Positions 57,465-64,000 of a DNA stretch of 64,000 nucleotides are shown here, piece by piece (within the stretch, counting starts at the first letter, position 1; every line of letters starts with the position of its first letter). A model generated the notes under the pieces. That model saw only the letters and a program-made list of their open reading frames with translations. It was not told the origin of the DNA and searched no databases. This DNA is from Camelimonas lactis (GTDB lineage: Bacteria > Pseudomonadota > Alphaproteobacteria > Rhizobiales > Beijerinckiaceae), in NCBI RefSeq assembly GCF_004342915.1, contig NZ_SLWL01000006.1, positions 1 through 64,000 of the forward strand, given 5' to 3'. A program made the translations under genes and the position numbers.

Positions 57465-58562
57465 TCAGTTGTTGAAGCGGAAGTGCAGCACGTCGCCGTC
57501 GGCGACGACGTATTCCTTGCCTTCAAGCCGCAGCTTGCCGGCGTCGCGGGCTCCGGCTTCGCCCTTCAGCGTGACATAATCGTTGTAGGCGATGGTTTCG
57601 GCGCGGATGAAGCCCTTCTCGAAATCACTGTGAATGACGCCGGCGGCCTTCGGCGCCTTGGCGCCGACGGTGATCGTCCAGGCGCGGGCTTCCTTGGGGC
57701 CGACGGTGAAATAGGTGATGAGGCCGAGCAGATCGTAACCGGTGCGGATGACGCGGTTGAGGCCCGGTTCGGTCAGGCCGATCGCCTCAAGGTAGTCCTT
57801 CTGCTCCTCCTCCGGCAACACGGCGATCTCGCTCTCGATGGCGGCGGAGACGACAACGGCGCGGGCGCCCTCTTCCTGCGCCCGGGCGAACACCTTCGCG
57901 GAATGGTCGTTGCCGTTTTCGGCCGAAGCCTCATCGACGTTGCAGACGTACAGCACGGGCTTGGAGGTGAGCAGGCCGAGCTGGCGGAAGGCGAATTCCT
58001 CTTCCGGCTTCAACTCCAGCAGGCGGGCGGGCTTGCCGTCGCGGAGCAGGGCCAGGGCGCGGGTGACCAGCTCGATCTGCTCCTTCGCTTCCTTGTCGCC
58101 GCCGCGAGCGCGCTTCTCCAGACCCGGAATGCGCTTCTCCAGACTCTCCAGATCGGCGAGCATCAGTTCGGTCTCGATGGTTTCGATATCGGCCAGCGGA
58201 TCGACCTTTCCGTCGACGTGGGTGACGTCGCCGTCCTCGAAGCAACGCACCACGTGGGCAATGGCGTCGCATTCGCGAATATTGCCGAGAAACTGGTTGC
58301 CGAGGCCCTCGCCCTTCGAGGCGCCGCGCACCAGGCCGGCGATGTCGACGAAGGTCAGGCGGGTCGGGATGATCTGCTGCGAGCCGGCGATGGCCGACAG
58401 GGCGTCAAGACGTGGATCGGGCACGGCCACGTCGCCGACATTCGGCTCGATGGTGCAGAACGGATAATTGGCCGCCTGGGCCGCCGCCGTCTGCGTCAGC
58501 GCATTGAACAGGGTCGACTTGCCGACATTCGGCAAACCAACGATTCCGCATTTGAAGCCCAT
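57465..58562 (-). CDS. ychF: redox-regulated ATPase YchF (OLA1 family)
   Basis: 365 aa Obg-related P-loop protein that prefers ATP. G1 GLPNVGKST (9-17), TIEPNVG, G3 DIAGL, and NVDE in place of NKxD, which explains ATP preference. The C-terminal TGS domain ends VVADGDVLHFRFNN. It associates with ribosomes and is implicated in stress and translation quality. GTGGAG lies 6 nt before ATG 58562. In many genomes ychF follows pth; here it is about 28 kb away. Confidence 0.95.
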   Translation of the reverse strand: MGFKCGIVGLPNVGKSTLFNALTQTAAAQAANYPFCTIEPNVGDVAVPDPRLDALSAIAGSQQIIPTRLTFVDIAGLVRGASKGEGLGNQFLGNIRECDAIAHVVRCFEDGDVTHVDGKVDPLADIETIETELMLADLESLEKRIPGLEKRARGGDKEAKEQIELVTRALALLRDGKPARLLELKPEEEFAFRQLGLLTSKPVLYVCNVDEASAENGNDHSAKVFARAQEEGARAVVVSAAIESEIAVLPEEEQKDYLEAIGLTEPGLNRVIRTGYDLLGLITYFTVGPKEARAWTITVGAKAPKAAGVIHSDFEKGFIRAETIAYNDYVTLKGEAGARDAGKLRLEGKEYVVADGDVLHFRFNN

Positions 58563-58871
58563 GACCACTCCACCGCACATTTTCTGGCCTGGCGACGATG
58601 CCCACCCGGGGAAAATGCGCCAAAGCAAAAAGGGGCGCGCGGCGCACCGCAACCCCCCGAACCATTTCCGGATTTGCCGGATTTTGCGCATCCATAGAAC
58701 AAGTTCCCGCCGGATGGAAACGGTCTGCACGGCGAAACCCGCCGCCGCGCCGATGGGCCGCGATTTCCTGCGGAAACCGGCCGCGCTGGTCAGGGGCGCC
58801 GAATGCCGCTACCCATAACGTCAGCAAGGATCACCGGGCGGGCTGACCCCGCCGTATTTCAGGAAGCGCTC
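58563..58871. other. 309-bp divergent promoter region, ychF / MBL-fold hydrolase
   Basis: Shared upstream region of two divergent genes. No gene or specific motif recognised. Confidence 0.4.
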
Positions 58872-59534
58872 ATGAGCGACGAGAACAACCGGCCGGAATT
58901 TCCCCTGCGCGCCGCCATCGTGCCGGTGACGCCGTTCCAGCAGAACTGCACCATCATCTGGAATGAGGACACCATGGCCGGCGCCGTGGTCGACCCCGGC
59001 GGCGACCCGCACCTGATCCGCAAGGCGCTGGGGCAGACCGGCGTCAAGGTGGAGAAGATCATCATCACCCACGGCCACATCGACCACGTGGGCGCCGCCG
59101 CCGAACTGGCCGAGGAACTGGGCGTCCAGATCGAGGGCCCGCACAAGGCCGACGCCGAGATGATGCAGAATGTCGAAGTGCAGGCGCAGAAGTGGGGCAT
59201 CGGCGGCGTGCGCAACCTCACCAGCGACCGCTGGCTGGAGGAAGGCGACCAGGTGACGATCGGCGGCGCGACGTTCGACGTCTACCACTGCCCTGGCCAC
59301 TCGCCCGGCTCGGTGGCGCTGGTGAACGGCGACCAGCGCATCGCCCTGGTGGGCGACGTGGTGTTCCAGGGCTCCGTCGGCCGCACCGACCTGCCCGGCG
59401 GCGACCACAACGCGCTGATCCGCTCCATCAAGGAAAAACTGCTGCCGCTGGGCGATGACATCGCCTTCATCTGCGGCCACGGCCCGATGAGCACCTTTGG
59501 CCAGGAGCGGCAGTTCAACCCGTTCCTGAACTGA
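58872..59534 (+). CDS. metallo-beta-lactamase-fold hydrolase (YcbL/glyoxalase II-like)
   Basis: 220 aa. T66HGHIDH72 provides H67, H69, D71 and H72 of the dinuclear metal site. Further ligands sit in HCPGHSPGS, GDVVFQGSVGRTDLPGG and CGHGPMS. The short length and lack of a C-terminal helical domain match YcbL-type hydrolases, which hydrolyse thioesters such as S-lactoylglutathione. AGGAA lies 8 nt before the ATG. Confidence 0.9.
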   Translation: MSDENNRPEFPLRAAIVPVTPFQQNCTIIWNEDTMAGAVVDPGGDPHLIRKALGQTGVKVEKIIITHGHIDHVGAAAELAEELGVQIEGPHKADAEMMQNVEVQAQKWGIGGVRNLTSDRWLEEGDQVTIGGATFDVYHCPGHSPGSVALVNGDQRIALVGDVVFQGSVGRTDLPGGDHNALIRSIKEKLLPLGDDIAFICGHGPMSTFGQERQFNPFLN

Positions 59535-59723
59535 CGCGCATTGCGCCGGCCGCCCGGATCGGGGTATGAGCCGGCCCCGCATGACATGGGGCAAGGCCGG
59601 TTCATCCTGACCGGAACTGCCCTGCCCTGCGGTTTCACGGATGTCCCGGCGCAAGCTGCGTCCACTGCGTCGGGGATCGACGTTGCGCAACCGCCCCTGG
59701 AAAACAACCCCCTGGAAGAGAAG

Positions 59724-59981
59724 ATGACCGAACAGACCGCCACGCCGCCCGACCGCCTCAGCGTCGATCCCGACAGCCCGTTCCACGACGAAGCCGTGCT
59801 GGCGCGCGGCGTCGGCGTGCGCTTCAAGGGGGTCGAGAAGACCAATGTGGAAGAATATTGCGTCAGCGAGGGCTGGGTGCGGCTCAGCGTCGGCAACACG
59901 GTCGACCGCCGGGGCCGGCCGATGGCCGTGAAGCTGAAAGGCGCGGTTGAACCGTATTTCCAGGACAGCGCCAGAGACTGA
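59724..59981 (+). CDS. DUF3297 family protein
   Basis: 85 aa. PPDRLSVDPDSPFHDEAVLARGVGVRF, the invariant-looking GVEKTNVEEYCVSEGWVRL, and LKGAVEPYF are the family. A small soluble protein of unknown function. GGAAGAGA upstream of ATG 59724. Confidence 0.85.
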   Translation: MTEQTATPPDRLSVDPDSPFHDEAVLARGVGVRFKGVEKTNVEEYCVSEGWVRLSVGNTVDRRGRPMAVKLKGAVEPYFQDSARD

Positions 59982-60105
59982 GGACCGCGCGCCGGCGCGG
60001 GCCGTGAACCGCGTGGCCGCCGGCATGCATTTTTCGCCTGGGAGGAACGCCTCCCAGGCCAGGCGGCCCGCTCGCCACCGGGGCCGGGCCGTGTATGGTT
60101 GCGGC

Positions 60106-61350
60106 ATGCGCCCGACACCGCCCCAGACTGAACATGTCCTTCCCCTCGCCGCACCCGCTGTTCCGCCGCCCTGGCGGCTGACAGCCTCGGCCATGTGCGC
60201 CATGTTCATCGGCATCGGCCTGGCGCGCTTCGCCTACACGCCGCTGATGCCGGCGCTGGTCGGGCAGAACTGGTTCGACCAGTCGCAGGCCGCGTATATC
60301 GGCGCGGCCAATCTCGCCGGCTATTTCATCGGCGCCCTGCTGTCGCGCAAGCTCGCCTCCGGCCATCCCCGTCTGGCGTTGCAGGTTTCGATGGTCGCCT
60401 GCGCCGTCAGTTTCTTCGCCTGCGCCTGGCCGTCCTCCTTTCTCTGGTTCTCGTTCTGGCGGTTTCTCTCCGGCTTCGCGGGGGCGGTGGCGCTGGTCAC
60501 GGCGGCGCCGTTCGTGCTGCCGTTCGTGCCGGAGAAACGGCGCGGCTTCGCCTCCGGCATGATCTTCGTCGGGCCGGCGCTCGGCGTGACGCTTGGGGCG
60601 GTGCTTGTGCCGTGGCTGGTGACCCAGGGACTCACCTTCACCTGGATCGCGCTTGGGGTTGTCTGTGTGATCGTCACGGCCCTTGGCTGGAGCGGCTGGC
60701 CGCCGGCGCCGGCCAGACAGCCCGCCGGGGCCGCGGCGAACCCGGCTCCGGTCCCCCATGGGCGCTCCGCCGCCGCCGTGGCGATGCTGCTGGCTGGCGT
60801 CTACGCCGTTTACGCGCTCTCGGCCTTTGGCCTGGTGCCGCACATGATTTTCCTCGCGGACTATGTGGCGCGCGGACTCAACTGGGGCCTGACCAGCGGC
60901 GCCATGTACTGGGGACTGTTTGGCGTGGGCGCCATGCTCGGCCCGGTGATCACCGGCGCGTGCGGCGATCGTTTCGGCTTCCGCGCCACGCTGCGCGTTG
61001 GCCTGGTGCTGCAAATGCTGGGCGTCGGCGTGCTCGCCGTCTCGGCGAACCCGATCCTGCTGGCGGGCTCCAGCATCCTGATCGGCGCCTTTGTGCCCGG
61101 GGTCGCGGTGCTGACCATGGGCCGGCTGCGCGAGGTCGCGCCAGCGGACCGGATCCCTGACGGCTGGCGCATCGCCACGGTTGGCTTTGCCGTCGGCCAG
61201 GCCGCCGCCGGCTACATTTTCTCGTGGGTGTTCGCCCGCACCCATGACTATCCGCTGCTGTTTGGCATTGGCGCGGGCATTATCGTGCTGGCGCTGGCGG
61301 TGGAGCTGACCACCAGCGCCCTCGCTGCGCGGCAAAACCGCGCGACCTGA
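60106..61350 (+). CDS. MFS transporter, YbfB/YjiJ family
   Basis: 414 aa with about 12 transmembrane helices. The first-helix signature MFIGIGLARFAYTPLMPALV and the loop SRKLASGHPRLALQ are typical of YbfB/YjiJ proteins. The middle loop PPAPARQPAGAAANPAPVPHG separates the two six-helix halves. Substrate unknown. ATG 60106; the frame upstream to 59947 overlaps the DUF3297 gene and is not used. Convergent with mutS. Confidence 0.85.
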   Translation: MRPTPPQTEHVLPLAAPAVPPPWRLTASAMCAMFIGIGLARFAYTPLMPALVGQNWFDQSQAAYIGAANLAGYFIGALLSRKLASGHPRLALQVSMVACAVSFFACAWPSSFLWFSFWRFLSGFAGAVALVTAAPFVLPFVPEKRRGFASGMIFVGPALGVTLGAVLVPWLVTQGLTFTWIALGVVCVIVTALGWSGWPPAPARQPAGAAANPAPVPHGRSAAAVAMLLAGVYAVYALSAFGLVPHMIFLADYVARGLNWGLTSGAMYWGLFGVGAMLGPVITGACGDRFGFRATLRVGLVLQMLGVGVLAVSANPILLAGSSILIGAFVPGVAVLTMGRLREVAPADRIPDGWRIATVGFAVGQAAAGYIFSWVFARTHDYPLLFGIGAGIIVLALAVELTTSALAARQNRAT

Positions 61351-61373
61351 GCGTCCGGCCTGCGGAAACCGCC

Positions 61374-64000
61374 TCAGTCGCGCAGCATGGCCTTGAGGTT
61401 GTAGAGCGCATCCAGCGCGGCGCGGGGCGACAGGTCGTCGATGTCGATGGCCGCCAGGGCCTCGCGCAGGGGATCGGGCCCCGCCGGCTCCACGGCGACG
61501 GCTGGACGCGCCGCGATGCGCGGGGCGGCGGCGAACAGCGGCAGGTCGTCGATCAACGCCGACACCGGCTTTTCCCGGTCGCCTTTTTCCAGTTCGGCGA
61601 GGATCTGCTTCGCCCGCTCCACCACCGACGTCGGCAGGCCGGCGAGGCGCGCCACCTGGATGCCATAGCTGCGGTCGGCGGCGCCGGACGTCACTTCGTG
61701 CAGGAACACCACCTCGCCCTGAAATTCGGTGACGCGCATGGTGGCGTTGGCGACGCGGTCGAGCCGCTCCGACAGCGCCGTCAACTCATGATAATGGGTG
61801 GCGAACAGCGAGCGGCAGCGGTTGACCGCATGCAGATGCTCGATCGCCGCCCAGGCGATGGACAGGCCGTCGAAAGTGGCGGTGCCGCGGCCAATCTCAT
61901 CGAGAATCACCAACGCGCGCGGGCCGGCCTGGTTGAGGATGGCCGCCGTCTCGATCATCTCGACCATGAAGGTGGAGCGGCCGCGCGCCAGGTCGTCGGC
62001 GGCGCCGACGCGGCTGAACAGGCGGTCGACGACGCCGATATGGGCGCTGCGGGCCGGCACGAAGGCCCCCATCTGCGCCAGCACCACCGCAAGGGCGTTC
62101 TGGCGCAGGTAAGTCGATTTACCGGCCATGTTGGGACCGGTGACGATCATGATGCGCCCGCTCTCGCCGCCAGGCGCGCCCAGATCGCTGTCATTGCCGA
62201 CAAAGGGCTGGCCCTGGCGCTTCAGCGCCGCCTCCACCACCGGATGGCGCGCGTCCTCCAGGCAGAACGCGAGGCTGCCGTCCACCACCGGGCGCACCCA
62301 GCGGCGCTCGACGGCCAGCTCCGCCAGGGCGGCGGTGACGTCGAGCGCGTCGAGAGCGGCGGCTGCGGCGACGATCGGCCCGGCGTGATCGATGAGCAGG
62401 GCGCGCAGGCGGTCGAACACCGCCAGTTCGACGCCGCGCGCCCGGTCGGCGGCGGAGGCGATCTTCGCCTCCAGTTCACCCAGCTCCACGGTGGAGAAGC
62501 GCATGGCGCCGGCCATGGTCTGGCGATGGACGAACAGGCTGTTCAGCGGCGGCTGCAAAAACGTCTCGCCCGCCGCCTGGGGCGTCTCGACGTAATAGCC
62601 GATCATGTTGTTGTGCTTGATCTTCAGCGTCCGCACGCCGGTCTCCGCGGCGTAGCGGGACTGGAGGGCGGCGATGTAGCGACGGCTGTCGGCCTGCAAC
62701 AGCCGCGCCTCATCGAGCGCCGCGTCATAACCTTCGCGCACGAAGCCGCCGTCGCGTTTCAGCAGCGGCAGTTCGTCGGCCAGGGCGGCGGACAGGGCTT
62801 CGGCGACGCCCACGTCCAGCGCCCGCAGGGCTGCGCCGGCGCTGGCGATCTCCTCTGGCGCCCCGTCGTTCTGGCTGAGCAGCAACCCGAGCCCGTGGGC
62901 GGCCTGGAGGCCAGCGCACATGGCCGCCAGATCGCGCGGGCCGCCGCGATCCAGGGTGAGACGCGACAGGGCGCGGGCCATGTCCGGCGCCGCCTTCAGG
63001 CGCTCGCGAATGGCGCCGCGCAGCAGGCTGTCGCCGGCCAGCGCCTCCACCGCGTCGTGACGGGCGCGGATGCGGGCGAGATCGGTCAATGGCCCGGCCA
63101 GGCGCTCGGCCAGCAGGCGGCCGCCGCCAGGCGTCAGGGTCATGTCGATGGTGGCCAGCAGGCTGCCGGCGCGCTCGCCGCCAAGGGTGCGGACCAGCTC
63201 CAGGTTGGCGCGGGTGGCGGCGTCGACAGAGAGGACGCCGCCCGAGGCGCCGCGCGACGGCGGCGACAACGCCGGGCGCGCGCCATATTGCGTGCGCTCC
63301 ACGTAGGCGAGCGCGGCCGCTGCGGCGGCGGTTTCGGCGCGGGAGAAACTGCCAAAGGCGTCCAGCGAGGCGACTCCATAGTACTCCTGCAACCGGCGCG
63401 TCGCCGAGGCCGGGTCGAGGCCATCGCGCGGGATCGGCGTCACCAGCACGCGGCTTTCACGCCAGAACGGCGCCAGGTCCGGGTCGTCATAAATGGCGTC
63501 CGGCACGACGATCTCGCGCGGATCGAGCCGGGCGAGTTCAGCGGCGAGACCGCCGGCCTCGGTTTCGGCCACGGTGAAGCGGCCGGTGGTGATGTCGGTG
63601 GCGGCGACGGCGTAGATCCAGCCGTCGTCGGCGCGCTGGCGGGCCACGGCGGCGAACAGGCTGGAGCGGGCCGGGTCGAGCAGCCGCTCCTCGGTGACGG
63701 TGCCGGGGGTGACGAGGCGCACCACATCGCGCTTCACCACAGATTTTCCGCCGCGCTTGCGGGCTTCCGCCGGGTCTTCGGTCTGTTCGCAGACGGCGAC
63801 GCGGTGGCCGGCGGCGATCAGGCGCTCCAGATATTCGTCGGAGCGCTCCACCGGCACGCCGCACATGGGGATGTCCTCGCCCTGGTGCTTGCCGCGTTTG
63901 GTCAGCACGATGCCGAGGGTGCGTGAGGCTTCCTCGGCGTCGGAAAAGAACAGTTCGTAGAAATCGCCCATGCGGTAGAACAGCAGCGCTTCGGGATGCG
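61374..64000 (-). CDS. mutS: DNA mismatch repair protein MutS (5' end outside the window)
   Basis: Partial, about 874 codons; the frame is open through the window end (HPEALLFYR before MGDFYELF). The mismatch-binding F-Y-E motif lies in GDFYELFF. The connector, lever ([16 protein letters not shown]) and clamp domains follow. The ATPase has Walker [11 protein letters not shown], Walker [17 protein letters not shown] and FATHYHEL. The C-terminal dimerisation helix [16 protein letters not shown] ends the protein. Recognises mismatches and starts repair with MutL. Confidence 0.95.
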   Translation of the reverse strand, partial: HPEALLFYRMGDFYELFFSDAEEASRTLGIVLTKRGKHQGEDIPMCGVPVERSDEYLERLIAAGHRVAVCEQTEDPAEARKRGGKSVVKRDVVRLVTPGTVTEERLLDPARSSLFAAVARQRADDGWIYAVAATDITTGRFTVAETEAGGLAAELARLDPREIVVPDAIYDDPDLAPFWRESRVLVTPIPRDGLDPASATRRLQEYYGVASLDAFGSFSRAETAAAAAALAYVERTQYGARPALSPPSRGASGGVLSVDAATRANLELVRTLGGERAGSLLATIDMTLTPGGGRLLAERLAGPLTDLARIRARHDAVEALAGDSLLRGAIRERLKAAPDMARALSRLTLDRGGPRDLAAMCAGLQAAHGLGLLLSQNDGAPEEIASAGAALRALDVGVAEALSAALADELPLLKRDGGFVREGYDAALDEARLLQADSRRYIAALQSRYAAETGVRTLKIKHNNMIGYYVETPQAAGETFLQPPLNSLFVHRQTMAGAMRFSTVELGELEAKIASAADRARGVELAVFDRLRALLIDHAGPIVAAAAALDALDVTAALAELAVERRWVRPVVDGSLAFCLEDARHPVVEAALKRQGQPFVGNDSDLGAPGGESGRIMIVTGPNMAGKSTYLRQNALAVVLAQMGAFVPARSAHIGVVDRLFSRVGAADDLARGRSTFMVEMIETAAILNQAGPRALVILDEIGRGTATFDGLSIAWAAIEHLHAVNRCRSLFATHYHELTALSERLDRVANATMRVTEFQGEVVFLHEVTSGAADRSYGIQVARLAGLPTSVVERAKQILAELEKGDREKPVSALIDDLPLFAAAPRIAARPAVAVEPAGPDPLREALAAIDIDDLSPRAALDALYNLKAMLRD

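Noticed and set aside
61698-63926. 742-codon open frame on the plus strand
   Set aside because: Antisense shadow of mutS; composition is His/Gln/Arg-rich without domains.

Overview
This window is 64 kb of GC-rich chromosome from an alphaproteobacterium, most likely a member of the Hyphomicrobiales (Rhizobiales). The evidence is the gene set and its order: an lgt–midA–pgeF operon divergent from ubiK, then ybjN-like, proC and a TetR regulator; a PetP/PetR-type MarR–OmpR pair followed by an EnvZ-like kinase; an Omp25/Omp31-type outer-membrane protein; a BioR-like box at bioB; and DUF1285, DUF3297 and DUF6111 proteins. No rRNA, tRNA or CRISPR array was recognised. Most of the window is housekeeping and metabolic DNA rather than a mobile accessory region.

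Left part (1-16 kb). The window opens inside the end of a probable IS21-family insertion sequence (four 23-bp terminal repeats) that has removed the 5' end of rlmJ. Then follow a GST, an outer-membrane beta-barrel protein, a WaaE-like glycosyltransferase with a FolM/PTR1-like reductase, the lgt–midA–pgeF operon, ubiK, a YbjN-like protein, proC, a TetR regulator, a PEGA-type lipoprotein, csaA, an acetyltransferase interrupted by an amber codon, and the petP–petR–histidine kinase operon.

Middle (16-41 kb). ilvE is followed by a small AT-richer islet with an orphan gene, then pgsA and uvrC, mntH with two palindromes upstream, prs, queC, sodC, a crotonase, rplY and pth. Next is a branched-chain-amino-acid-type ABC import locus: livG-livF-livH-livM closed by a terminator, followed by three paralogous binding proteins (one with a Tat-like leader, two with Sec leaders). 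A single-domain response regulator and a bifunctional beta-oxidation enzyme (FadB/FadJ-type) follow.

Right part (41-64 kb). A two-domain cold-shock protein, an unassigned exported protein and a very AT-rich gap lead to a tightly coupled MoxR / DUF58 / BatA-DUF4159 / VWA-like membrane operon. Then come DUF1285–Nudix–DUF6111–CCA-transferase on the plus strand, bioB with an unusual Cys-rich tail, a small unknown protein, endonuclease V, ychF, a metallo-beta-lactamase-fold hydrolase, a DUF3297 protein, an MFS transporter and the 3' part of mutS, which runs off the window.

I did not find a clearly new multi-gene system. The best leads are the IS21-type end in rlmJ, the orphan gene at 17.8-18.5 kb, the in-frame amber codon in the GNAT gene, the palindromes upstream of mntH, the BioR-like box with the Cys-rich BioB tail, and the triplicated binding proteins.
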